Shown here: positions 10,738-18,187 of the stretch, one piece after another
Numbering within the stretch: the stretch's first letter is position 1
How the letters are laid out: each line of letters starts with the position of its first letter
Source of the DNA: Leifsonia virtsii
GTDB lineage: Bacteria > Actinomycetota > Actinomycetes > Actinomycetales > Microbacteriaceae
Direction of reading: 5' to 3'
DNA: 64,000 bases
NCBI RefSeq assembly: GCF_030433675.1
Contig: NZ_JAROCB010000001.1
Coordinates: forward strand, 803,333 to 867,332
Position numbers and translations under genes: made by a program
The notes under the pieces: model-generated
Told to the model about the DNA's origin: nothing
Databases searched by the model: none
The model's input: the letters and a program-made list of their open reading frames with translations, nothing else

Positions 10738-11592
10738 ATGCGGCTCCCCCGCCTGCGCGTGATCGCCGCGGCCACCGCCGCCGCGGCTGCGCTCGCGCTG
10801 GTGCCCGCGGTCGCCGTCGCGGAGCCGGCGACGCCCTTCTACCCCGGCTACATCATCAGCGACGACAGCTTCTTCAACCCGGACGCGATGACCGCCGGGC
10901 AGATCCAGCACTTCCTGGAGGACCGCTCCTGCCACCCGAAGGACGGCGTGCCGTGCCTGGCCGACTTCCGGATGAACTCGCCGGCGCAGCCCGCGTCGGC
11001 CGAGCGCTGCACGGCGCTACCCGCACGGAAGAAGGAGGCGGCCAGCAGCATCATCGCGCGGGTCGCCGAGGCGTGCACGGTCAGCCCGCGCGTGCTGCTG
11101 GTGCTGCTGCAGAAGGAGCAGTCGCTGCTGACCGCGCCCAGCGCGAAGGGCTACGAACGCGCGACCGGGTACGCGTGCCCCGACACGGCCGAGTGCGACA
11201 AGCGGTACTTCGGGTTCTTCAACCAGGTGTACCGGGCGGCGTGGCAGTTCCGGGAGTACACCGTCCACCCCGGCGACTGGCGCTACAAGGTGGGGCTGAA
11301 CCGCATCCAGTACCACCCGGATGCGGCCTGCGGGTCGAGCGAGGTCACGATCCTCAACCAGGCGACGGCGAACCTCTACAACTACACGCCGTACCAGCCG
11401 AACGACTCGACGTTGAAGGCGCCGAAGGGACCGGGAGGCGACTGCTCGGCGTACGGCAACCTCAACTTCTCCCGGCTGTACACGGACTGGTTCGGGTCGC
11501 CGCTGTCGGTCCGCTACACGGGCCTCGTCGACGGCTGCCTGGTCTACCGGGACGGGTTCGGCTGCGACCAGGGCACCCCGCTGCGCTCGTGA
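10738..11592 (+). CDS. Secreted Cys-rich protein, possible lysozyme-like fold, function unknown
   Basis: The mature protein of about 255 residues follows a clear Sec signal peptide (residues 1-28, ending VAVAEP). There are ten cysteines, compatible with several disulfides. The block SPRVLLVLLQKEQSLL (about 117-132) resembles the helix of lytic transglycosylases and lysozymes that carries the catalytic Glu, and GFFNQVYRAAWQFREYT looks like a following helix; this resemblance is my inference. The start ATG at 10738 has GAGGAAGG seven bases upstream. It could be a peptidoglycan-active or cell-wall-binding protein. No partner gene is obvious, and plsC follows from its own promoter. Confidence 0.6.
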   Translation: MRLPRLRVIAAATAAAAALALVPAVAVAEPATPFYPGYIISDDSFFNPDAMTAGQIQHFLEDRSCHPKDGVPCLADFRMNSPAQPASAERCTALPARKKEAASSIIARVAEACTVSPRVLLVLLQKEQSLLTAPSAKGYERATGYACPDTAECDKRYFGFFNQVYRAAWQFREYTVHPGDWRYKVGLNRIQYHPDAACGSSEVTILNQATANLYNYTPYQPNDSTLKAPKGPGGDCSAYGNLNFSRLYTDWFGSPLSVRYTGLVDGCLVYRDGFGCDQGTPLRS

Positions 11593-11628
11593 TATCGGCG
11601 CATGCCGTGACCGGAATACGACCTCGCC

Positions 11629-11634
11629 TACTGT
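11629..11634 (+). promoter_or_regulatory. -10 element of leaderless acyltransferase gene
   Basis: TACTGT, then CGGAAGC (seven bases), then GTG at 11642. Confidence 0.65.
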
Positions 11635-11641
11635 CGGAAGC

Positions 11642-12400
11642 GTGAGCATCGACCAGCCCGACGATGACGTCGCCGCGCTGCAGCGCCCCGGCGCGCTGTA
11701 CTACGCCGGCCGCATCCTCATGGCCCCGCTGCTGAAGCTCGTCTACCGGCCGCGAGTGATCGGCCGCAGGAACGTCCCGAAGCACGGCAAGGTCATCCTG
11801 GCCAGCAACCACCTGTCGTTCATCGACTCCGTCGTGATCCCGATGACCGCCCCGCGGCGTGTGCAGTTCCTCGCGAAGTCGAGCTACTTCGAAGGCAGCG
11901 GGTTCAAGGGACGCGTCTCCCGCGCCTTCTTCACCTCCATCGGCGCGGTCGGGGTCAAGCGCGGCGCGGGGGCCGCCGCACAGGAGGCGCTCGACCAGTC
12001 GCGCCGGATCATCGACACCGGCGCCGCCTTCGCGCTCTACCCCGAAGGCACGCGCTCTCTCGACGGCCGCCTGTACAAGGGCCGGACCGGGATCGGCTGG
12101 CTCGCCCTGACGACCGGCGCCGTCGTCGTGCCGGTCGGGCTGATCGGCACCGACCAGATGCAGCCCGTCGGAGCGAAGTTCCCGAAGCCGCACCGGATCA
12201 CCGTCGTGTTCGGCGAGCCGCTCGACCTGGCGCATTACGGACCGCCGGAGTCGGGACGCGCTCGGCGCCAGGCGACGGACGCGATCATGGCGGCCATCCA
12301 CGGCCTCACCGGCCAGGAGCTGGCGGGCGTGTACAACGAGGCGCCGCCCGCGAGCGCGGTCGAGCGCGTCAAGCGCGCCCTGCGGCCCGAGCGTCTCTGA
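11642..12400 (+). CDS. plsC: 1-acyl-sn-glycerol-3-phosphate acyltransferase family (PlsC-like)
   Basis: A 252-residue membrane-associated acyltransferase that would add an acyl chain to lysophosphatidate in phospholipid synthesis. The HX4D catalytic motif appears as NHLSFID (about 56-62), and the second motif as YPEGTRS with FKGRVSR and PVGLIG in the usual order. An N-terminal hydrophobic stretch (LYYAGRILMAPLLKLVY) may anchor it. Family members also acylate other polyols, so substrate specificity is not proven. The GTG start has the leaderless -10 spacing. The gene ends 17 bases before an unusual palindrome array. Confidence 0.85.
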   Translation: MSIDQPDDDVAALQRPGALYYAGRILMAPLLKLVYRPRVIGRRNVPKHGKVILASNHLSFIDSVVIPMTAPRRVQFLAKSSYFEGSGFKGRVSRAFFTSIGAVGVKRGAGAAAQEALDQSRRIIDTGAAFALYPEGTRSLDGRLYKGRTGIGWLALTTGAVVVPVGLIGTDQMQPVGAKFPKPHRITVVFGEPLDLAHYGPPESGRARRQATDAIMAAIHGLTGQELAGVYNEAPPASAVERVKRALRPERL

Positions 12401-12417
12401 CGCGGCGCCCGTCACGG

Positions 12418-12562
12418 TTCGTGACGAACGCGCGCCATTCGTGACGAACGCGCGCCATTCGTGACGAATGCGCCCGATTCGTGACGAATCGGGGACGGGC
12501 GCACTCGGCGATTCGTCACGAACGGACGCTGTTCGTCACGAATCGCGGCCATTCGTCACGAA
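12418..12562. repeat. Seven-copy 11-bp palindrome array, 20-bp period, 4 forward + 3 inverted
   Basis: TTCGTGACGAA occurs at 12418, 12438, 12458 and 12478; its complement form TTCGTCACGAA occurs at 12512, 12532 and 12552. Within each block the spacing is exactly 20 bp, and the two blocks are 34 bp apart (copy 4 to copy 5). Each 11-mer is itself an odd palindrome around a single G or C; copy 4 extends to 17 bp. The first two 20-bp units are identical. The array fills the space between two convergent genes. The two blocks can pair into a long interrupted hairpin, or the copies can serve as helically phased protein sites. Confidence 0.95.
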
Positions 12563-12578
12563 CGGGCGCGGGCGCAGG

Positions 12579-13055
12579 TCAGGCCTCGAGGGCCTGGGAC
12601 TTGGCGCGGTAGGTGCGGGCCTTCTGGCGGTTGCCGCAGACGCCCATGCTGCACCACTGGCGGGAGCCGTTGCGCGACTCGTCGTAGAAGGCCCAGCGGC
12701 AGTCCTCTCCCCCGCACAGGCGGACGCGCGCGAGCTTTCCCTGGATCTGCAGGACCACCGCGCTCGCCAGGGCCGCCTCCGCCGCGGTGCGGGCGGTGAG
12801 GCCGACCGCGCCCGGTCCGGACGAGACGGGAAGCGAGAGCTCGGGCAGCGGCGCCTCGGCACCGTCGACGATCTCGCGGAGCGCGTCCCGCAGCTCCTGC
12901 GCGCGCACCCGCTCCCCCGGGGCCACGCCATGATCGCCGGCCCAGCGGCGGAGTCCGGCATCGTCGGCGAGCTGGTCGGCGTCGTCCTCGACATCGAGAG
13001 TGTTCAGGAAGTCGACCAGCAGACCGGGGCCGAGCTCGGGCGCATTCGTACGCAT
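12579..13055 (-). CDS. CGNR zinc-finger protein (ABATE domain), putative regulator
   Basis: A 158-residue protein with an N-terminal ABATE-type stress-response domain (about 10-100) and a C-terminal CGNR zinc finger. The metal ligands are C114, C119, C135 and C140, the last in the signature CGNR (140-143), followed by basic residues suited to DNA contact. Proteins of this family are presumed transcription regulators; no target is known here. It is divergent from a small ORF, and the space between them carries repeated GTAAC palindromic elements that may be its own operator. TACAAT ends six bases before the ATG, so it is probably leaderless. Confidence 0.88.
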   Translation of the reverse strand: MRTNAPELGPGLLVDFLNTLDVEDDADQLADDAGLRRWAGDHGVAPGERVRAQELRDALREIVDGAEAPLPELSLPVSSGPGAVGLTARTAAEAALASAVVLQIQGKLARVRLCGGEDCRWAFYDESRNGSRQWCSMGVCGNRQKARTYRAKSQALEA

Positions 13056-13061
13056 ATAACC

Positions 13062-13084
13062 ATTGTAACTCGTTAGCGGGTTAC
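13062..13084. promoter_or_regulatory. Promoter and operator-like palindrome of the CGNR gene
   Basis: TACAAT (minus strand, 13062-13067) then six bases and the CGNR ATG. Overlapping it is GTAACTCG-TTAG-CGGGTTAC at 13065-13084, an inverted repeat with one mismatch; a further GTAACCTG occurs at 13093-13100. This placement suits autorepression. Confidence 0.55.
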
Positions 13085-13122
13085 TGTAGCCTGTAACCTG
13101 TCAAAGCAGATAGGTGGTTATC

Positions 13123-13350
13123 ATGCATCCGCTGTTCTTCTGGTCCCTGTCCACGTCCGAGCTCGCCGAGCGCGAGCACGAGGCGGCCGTGCTGCGGGCG
13201 CAGCGCGACTCCGGCATCGAGCAGCCCGCGCCGCTCACGCGAGACGACCGCTGGCGCGCCGCCATCCAGCGCTGGGCCGCCGCCGAGCCGCCGCAGCTCC
13301 CCGCCCCCGCGGCGCCCTCCGCGCACTCCCCGCGCCTCGGCTGCGCCTGA
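13123..13350 (+). CDS. Small hypothetical protein
   Basis: 75 residues beginning MHPLFFWSLSTSELAEREHE, with a short hydrophobic N-terminus, an amphipathic charged helix and an Ala/Pro-rich tail. I do not recognise a family. AGGTGG five bases before the ATG at 13123 supports this start over the GTG at 13114. It is divergent from the CGNR gene and shares its control region, so it may be a regulated partner. It is followed by a long inverted repeat. Confidence 0.5.
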   Translation: MHPLFFWSLSTSELAEREHEAAVLRAQRDSGIEQPAPLTRDDRWRAAIQRWAAAEPPQLPAPAAPSAHSPRLGCA

Positions 13351-13361
13351 CCCCCCACCGC

Positions 13362-13419
13362 CGAGTCCGCGAAGACTGCACGCCTGCACGGCGTGTCGCG
13401 TGCAGTCTTCGCGGACTCG
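13362..13419. repeat. Intergenic inverted repeat A (22-bp perfect arms)
   Basis: Arms 13362-13383 and 13398-13419 are perfectly complementary, around a 14-base loop. The 11-mer ACGGCGTGTCG spans loop and right arm at 13388-13398. It lies between convergent genes and could terminate both, but the stem is longer than a normal terminator. The segment 13398-13432 matches 42545-42579 at 31 of 35 positions. Confidence 0.9.
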
Positions 13420-13435
13420 ATGGAGGACGGAGAGG

Positions 13436-13909
13436 TCAGGCGAGGGTGAGCGTCTCGGGAACGTGGTGCACGGGGAAGTTGACGCTCGCGGCGATGAAGC
13501 ACTTCTCGGCGGCCGGCGCGTGCAACGACTCGGCGAGCTCGCGCTGCGCGGGATCGGCGATCGTCACCCGCGGGCGCAGGGTCGCCTCGGTGAAGTGGCC
13601 GCCCCCGTTGGCGGTCTGCTCCATGGTGCCGGTGGCCGCATCCGTGTAGCCGACCACCACGAGGCCCGCCCGGGCCGCCTCGGCCAGGTAACTGAGCATG
13701 TGGCACTGCGCGAGCGCGGCCAGCAGCAGCTCCTCCGGGTTCCAGCGGTCGCGGTCGCCGAAGAACACGCGGTCGGCGGACCCCTCGATGGGATGCTTGC
13801 CCTCGGCGCTCACGACGTGGTCGCGGCCGTACGCCTTGTACCCACTCGTTCCCTCTCCGCGGTTGCCGGTCCACTGCAGATCGATCGCGTACCCGTGCTC
13901 GAGCTTCAT
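13436..13909 (-). CDS. OsmC-family peroxiredoxin
   Basis: A 157-residue cytoplasmic thiol protein of the OsmC/Ohr superfamily that reduces organic or fatty-acid hydroperoxides. The two redox cysteines are C69 in AALAQCHMLSYLA and C137 in EKCFIAAS, at the usual spacing. WNPEELLLAALAQCH is the OsmC (not Ohr) style signature. The start ATG is preceded at six bases by GAGAAT, a weaker version of the leaderless pattern. It is divergent from gabT copy 2 with 37 bases between. Confidence 0.88.
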   Translation of the reverse strand: MKLEHGYAIDLQWTGNRGEGTSGYKAYGRDHVVSAEGKHPIEGSADRVFFGDRDRWNPEELLLAALAQCHMLSYLAEAARAGLVVVGYTDAATGTMEQTANGGGHFTEATLRPRVTIADPAQRELAESLHAPAAEKCFIAASVNFPVHHVPETLTLA

Positions 13910-13931
13910 GCTCCGATTCTCGCACCCCGGT

Positions 13932-13937
13932 TAGACT
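13932..13937 (+). promoter_or_regulatory. -10 element of gabT copy 2
   Basis: TAGACT ending nine bases before the ATG at 13947, so the transcript would have a leader of only two or three bases. No Shine-Dalgarno sequence is present. Confidence 0.5.
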
Positions 13938-13946
13938 CGGATCACC

Positions 13947-15308
13947 ATGACTGACACCGTGAGCACCCCCGCGCCCGTCTTCTCCGTTCCACAAGAACGC
14001 CGCATCGTCACCGCCGTCCCCGGCCCCAAGTCGCAGGAGCTGCACGAGCGACGCCTGGCCGTCATCCCGACCGGCGTCTCCTCGGCTCTGCCCGTGTACA
14101 TCGCCAAGGCGAACGGCGCGATCCTGGTGGATGTGGACGGCAACCAGTTCGTCGACTTCGGCGCGGGCATCGGCGTGACCACGGTCGGCCACACCGAGAC
14201 CGCGGTCGTGGAGGCCGCGGCCGGTCAGCTGCAGGACGTCATCCACACCCTCTTCACCATCACGCCGTACGAGGAGTACGTGCGGGTCGCCGAGCTGCTC
14301 GCCGAGCACACCCCCGGCGACCACGCCAAGAAGACCGTGCTGGTCAACTCCGGCGCGGAGGCCGTCGAGAACGGCGTCAAGATCGCCCGCAAGTTCACCG
14401 GCCGTCGCGCCGTCGCGGTGCTCGACCACGCCTACCACGGCCGCACCAACCTCACGATGGCGATGAACTACAAGGCCATGCCGTACGCGACCGGCTTCGG
14501 CCCGTTCGCCGGCGACGTCTACCACGCCCCCAACTCCTACCCCTACCGCGACGGCCTGAGCGGCGCCGAGGCGGCGGCCCGGACCATCGCGTACCTGGAG
14601 AAGGTCGTCGGCGCGTCCGACCTGGCCTGCCTCGTCGCCGAGCCGATCCAGGGCGAGGGCGGCTTCATCGTCCCCGCGGAGGGCTACCTGGCCGCGCTGC
14701 AGGAGTGGTGCACGGCCAACGGCGTCGTCTTCATCGCCGACGAGATCCAGAGCGGCATGGCGCGCACCGGCGCGTTCTACGCCAGCGAGCACTTCGGCGT
14801 CGTGCCCGACCTGGTGCTCAGCGCCAAGGGCATCGCCGGCGGCCTGCCGCTGGCCGCGGTCACCGGCCGCGCCGAGATCATGGATGCCGCCCAGCCCGGC
14901 GGGCTCGGCGGCACCTTCGGCGGCAACCCCGTCGCCGCTGCAGCCGCGATCGCCGTCTTCGAGACGATCGAGCGCAACGACCTCCTCGCGGAAGGGCGCC
15001 GCATCGAGAAGGCGCTCAAACCGGCCCTCGAGAAGCTGCAGGAGAAGTACGACATCATCGGCGACGTGCGCGGCATCGGCGCGATGATCGCCGTCGAGCT
15101 CGTGAAGCCCGGCACCGCGCAGACGACGAAGGAGCCGAACCCGGAGGCGGTCAATGCGATCGTCGCCGCGGCGGCGCAGCAGGGCATCCTGTTCCTCAAC
15201 GCCGGCACCTGGGGCAACGTGCTCCGCTTCCTGCCGAGCCTCGCGGTCTCCGACGCCCTCATCGCCGACGCCGTGTCGGTGATCGACGACGCCATCGCCG
15301 CCCTGTGA
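13947..15308 (+). CDS. gabT: 4-aminobutyrate--2-oxoglutarate transaminase, copy 2
   Basis: 453 residues, same architecture as the copy at 9301: FIADEIQSGMARTG, cofactor lysine in [38 protein letters not shown] and [14 protein letters not shown]. The paralogues differ mostly near the N-terminus and in the C-terminal insertion QTTKEPNPEAVN. It is followed after 14 bases by an asparaginase gene, so the pair probably forms a nitrogen-scavenging operon. The two copies may differ in regulation, or one may prefer 5-aminovalerate or beta-alanine; sequence alone does not tell. Confidence 0.93.
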   Translation: MTDTVSTPAPVFSVPQERRIVTAVPGPKSQELHERRLAVIPTGVSSALPVYIAKANGAILVDVDGNQFVDFGAGIGVTTVGHTETAVVEAAAGQLQDVIHTLFTITPYEEYVRVAELLAEHTPGDHAKKTVLVNSGAEAVENGVKIARKFTGRRAVAVLDHAYHGRTNLTMAMNYKAMPYATGFGPFAGDVYHAPNSYPYRDGLSGAEAAARTIAYLEKVVGASDLACLVAEPIQGEGGFIVPAEGYLAALQEWCTANGVVFIADEIQSGMARTGAFYASEHFGVVPDLVLSAKGIAGGLPLAAVTGRAEIMDAAQPGGLGGTFGGNPVAAAAAIAVFETIERNDLLAEGRRIEKALKPALEKLQEKYDIIGDVRGIGAMIAVELVKPGTAQTTKEPNPEAVNAIVAAAAQQGILFLNAGTWGNVLRFLPSLAVSDALIADAVSVIDDAIAAL

Positions 15309-15322
15309 GCGGGGAGGACGCG

Positions 15323-16318
15323 GTGACCGCCCAGGTGTTCTCGGTCGACGAGTCGGTCGAGCTCGCGGTGGTCGAGCGGAGCGGCTTCGTCGAGTCGCGG
15401 CACGCGGGCTCCGCCGTCGTGCTCGGGCCGGAGGGCGACGTCCTCCGCACCCTGGGCGCGCCGGAGCGGCCGGTGTTCCCGCGGTCGAGCATGAAGCCGT
15501 TCCAGGCCGTCGCCGTGATGGGCGCAGGCGTTCCGCTGGAGGGCGCGAGCGCCGTGCTCGCGACCGCCAGCCACGGCGGCACCCCGGCCCACCTATCGGT
15601 GGTGCGCAAGATCCTGGCCCAGGCGCAGCTGACGGAGGACGCCCTCCGCTGCCCAGCCGACTGGCCGCTCGACACGGCCGCGCGCGACGAGCTGGTCCGC
15701 GCGGGCGAGCACAAGCACCCCGTCTACATGAACTGCTCGGGCAAGCACGCCGCGATGCTCCTCGCCTGCCGGGTCAACGGCTGGCCGACGGAGAGCTACC
15801 TCGACCCATCGCACCCGATGCAGCAGCACATCCGCGACACGGTCGAGCGGCTGACCGGCGAGAAGGTCGTCGCGACCGGAGTCGACGGCTGCGGCGCGCC
15901 CGTGCACGCGATGTCGCTGCTGGCGCTCGCGCGCGGCATCCAGCGGATCGCCACGGCGTCAGACGGCTCGCCGTTCGCGCTGTTCCGCAACGCAGCGCTG
16001 CTGAAGAACGCCGTGCTGGCCGACGGCTGGGCGATCGACGGCCCCGGACGCGCGAACACGGTCGTCATCGACGAGCTCGGCGTCTTCACCAAGGGCGGCG
16101 CGGAGGGCGTCATGGTCATGGCGGCGCCCGACGGCACCACCGTCACGCTGAAGGTGCTCGACGGGAGCCTGCGGGCCGCATCCATCGTCGCCCTGCGCCT
16201 GCTCGCCGACGCCGGCGCGCTGACGCACGACGACGTCGGCCGTGTGGCCCCGAAGCTCGACCTGGCCGTCCTCGGCCGCGGCGCCCCCGTCGGCGCCATC
16301 CGCGCCTCCTACGCCTGA
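15323..16318 (+). CDS. Asparaginase (thermolabile, AnsA-like PF06089 type)
   Basis: 331 residues of the Rhizobium etli-type L-asparaginase family, unrelated to the E. coli enzymes, expected to hydrolyse asparagine to aspartate and ammonia. Family blocks are SSMKPFQA, SHGGTPAHLSVV, the conserved CSGKHAAMLLAC and GVDGCGAP. No signal peptide is seen, so it should be cytoplasmic. The GTG at 15323 is chosen because GGGGAGG lies five bases upstream; an in-frame GTG at 15305 overlaps the gabT stop and is a possible alternative. Confidence 0.88.
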   Translation: MTAQVFSVDESVELAVVERSGFVESRHAGSAVVLGPEGDVLRTLGAPERPVFPRSSMKPFQAVAVMGAGVPLEGASAVLATASHGGTPAHLSVVRKILAQAQLTEDALRCPADWPLDTAARDELVRAGEHKHPVYMNCSGKHAAMLLACRVNGWPTESYLDPSHPMQQHIRDTVERLTGEKVVATGVDGCGAPVHAMSLLALARGIQRIATASDGSPFALFRNAALLKNAVLADGWAIDGPGRANTVVIDELGVFTKGGAEGVMVMAAPDGTTVTLKVLDGSLRAASIVALRLLADAGALTHDDVGRVAPKLDLAVLGRGAPVGAIRASYA

Positions 16319-16334
16319 CCTCCGCCGCCCCCCA

Positions 16335-16393
16335 TCGCTTCCTCGCTTAATCCGCCTTTTCAGGCTTCAGGGCCGGATTAAGTGAGGAAGCGA
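16335..16393. repeat. Intergenic inverted repeat C (20-bp arms)
   Basis: Left arm 16335-16354 pairs with 16374-16393 with one G-T position around a 19-base loop. C-rich and G-rich flanks (16329-16333 and 16397-16403) extend it after a small bulge. It lies between the convergent asparaginase and potC stop codons. Confidence 0.85.
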
Positions 16394-16403
16394 CGGTGGG
16401 GGG

Positions 16404-17270
16404 TTACTGGCGGGCGAGGCGCTTGGCGCGGGCGGCGGCGGTCAGCTGCGAGATCAGCACCACGAGGATGGTGAGGATGAACACCGCGCTCGCGATCACG
16501 TTCGCCTGCGCCGGGATGCCGCGGCTCGCCGCGATGTAGATGTACATCGGGAACGTGGTCACCGCCCCGGCGTTGAAGTTCGTGATGATGAAGTCGTCGA
16601 AGCTGAGCGAGAACGACAGCAGCGCCGCCGACAGGATGCCGGGCAGCAGCAGCGGGAACGTGATCCGCCAGAACACCGCGTTCGGCGACCCGTACAGGTC
16701 GCGCCCCGCCTCCTCCAGCGCCGGGTCCAGCGACGCGACGCGCGCCTTCACCGTCACGACCACGAAGCTGATGCAGAACATCACGTGGGCGATGATGATC
16801 GTCCCGAAGCCCTTGTTCACGCCGAGGCTGAGGAACTGCGCGGCGAGGCCCGCACCGAGCACGACCTCCGGGCTCGCCATCGGCAGGAACAGCAGCAGGC
16901 TGGTCTGCGACCGCAGGCGGAACCGGTAGCGCATCAGCGCGATCGCGATCATCGTGCCGAGCACCGTCGCGATCACCGTCGACACGATGCCGATGATGAT
17001 GCTGGCCATGAACGCGTCGCAGATGCCGGCGGCGTCGCAGACGTTCGTCCAGTTGCGCAGGGTGAAGCCGCGCCAGGCGATGTTGTTCTTGATCGCGTCG
17101 TTGAACGAGAACACGAACGTGTAGACGATCGGGATGAGCAGGAACGCGAGCGCGAGGAACGCGTAGACCCCGAGTCCCAGTCCCTTGAAGCGCCGCCGCG
17201 GGGTCGGACGCCCGGGCGGGACGGGTGCGGCGCCGGGCACGGCGCCCGGCTCGGTCATCATGGCGGTCAC
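16404..17270 (-). CDS. potC: Spermidine/putrescine-type ABC permease (PotC-like)
   Basis: 288-residue inner-membrane permease with six predicted helices and the EAA loop EEAGRDLYGSPNAVFWRITF (about 195-214) that docks on the ATPase. The short N-terminus is Pro/Arg-rich. Its GTG start overlaps the potB stop as GTGA, which indicates translational coupling. It is the last gene of potDABC. The family imports polyamines or related amines; GABA or other compounds remain possible. Confidence 0.88.
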   Translation of the reverse strand: MTAMMTEPGAVPGAAPVPPGRPTPRRRFKGLGLGVYAFLALAFLLIPIVYTFVFSFNDAIKNNIAWRGFTLRNWTNVCDAAGICDAFMASIIIGIVSTVIATVLGTMIAIALMRYRFRLRSQTSLLLFLPMASPEVVLGAGLAAQFLSLGVNKGFGTIIIAHVMFCISFVVVTVKARVASLDPALEEAGRDLYGSPNAVFWRITFPLLLPGILSAALLSFSLSFDDFIITNFNAGAVTTFPMYIYIAASRGIPAQANVIASAVFILTILVVLISQLTAAARAKRLARQ

Positions 17271-18187
17271 AGCAGGTCCTCCGTCCCGCTCCGGCGCACG
17301 TACACACCGACGATCACGAGGATGACGGCCATCAGGATGACCGACATCGCCGCCGCCGTCGGGTAGTTCTGCAGCACGAGGAAGTTGCTCTCGATGACGT
17401 TGCCCATCATCGAGGTGTCGGCCGCTCCCAGGAAGTCCTGCGAGGCGTTGATGTAGTCGCCGGCCGCCGGGATGAAGGTGAGCAGCGTCCCGGAGACGAT
17501 GCCCGGCATCGACAGCGGCACGGTCACCTTGCGGAACGTCGTCCACGGGCTCGCGTACAGGTCCTGTCCCGCCTCCAGCAGGCGCGTGTCCAGCCGCTCC
17601 AGCGTCGAATAGAGCGGGAGGCACATGAACGGGATGAAGTTGTACGTGAGACCGAAGATCACCGAGAACGGCGTCCCGGTGATGTGGGCGTCCGGCGGGA
17701 GGACGGAGATCGCCTTCAGCGAGCTCGCCACCCAGCCGTCGTCGCTGAGGATCGCCTTCCACGCCAGCGTCCGCAGCAGGAAGCTGATGAAGAACGGCGC
17801 GATCACGAGCGTCATCAGCAGGTTCTGCGCCAGCGGCCGGCCGCGCATCTTCACGCCGATGAAGTACGCCAGCGGGTAGCTGATCAGCAGCGCCGCGGCG
17901 GTGGCGATCAGGGCGTACCCGAACGAGCGCAGGATCTGCGGCCAGTACTCGGCGATCGAGTCGGTGTAGTTCTGCCACTGGAATGCGGTCTGGTACTGGC
18001 CGATGTCGCCGTCCACGACGGGTGCCTGGAACGACGTGATGATCAGCGAGACCAGCGGCGTGAGGAAGAACAGGACGAGGTAGAGCACCCCGGGCAGGAG
18101 GAGGACGAGCGCGATGCCGCTCTTGCGGCGGACCGCGGGCTCCTGGTCCTGCGTCGGCGGCGCCCCGGTGAACGCGGCGAGGGCCAT
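17267..18187 (-). CDS. potB: Spermidine/putrescine-type ABC permease (PotB-like)
   Basis: 306 residues with six membrane helices and the coupling loop EAGQDLYASPWTTFRKVTVP (about 205-224). It pairs with PotC to form the channel. The ATG overlaps the potA stop as TAATG. SFLLRTLAWKAILSDDG is typical of PotB. The order potD-potA-potB-potC on the minus strand is compact, with every junction overlapping, so subunit levels should be coordinated. Confidence 0.88.
   Translation of the reverse strand: MALAAFTGAPPTQDQEPAVRRKSGIALVLLLPGVLYLVLFFLTPLVSLIITSFQAPVVDGDIGQYQTAFQWQNYTDSIAEYWPQILRSFGYALIATAAALLISYPLAYFIGVKMRGRPLAQNLLMTLVIAPFFISFLLRTLAWKAILSDDGWVASSLKAISVLPPDAHITGTPFSVIFGLTYNFIPFMCLPLYSTLERLDTRLLEAGQDLYASPWTTFRKVTVPLSMPGIVSGTLLTFIPAAGDYINASQDFLGAADTSMMGNVIESNFLVLQNYPTAAAMSVILMAVILVIVGVYVRRSGTEDLL

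Noticed and set aside
12418-12562. CRISPR array
   Set aside because: Repeats are only 11 bp, spacers 9 bp, orientation flips in the middle, and no cas gene is present.
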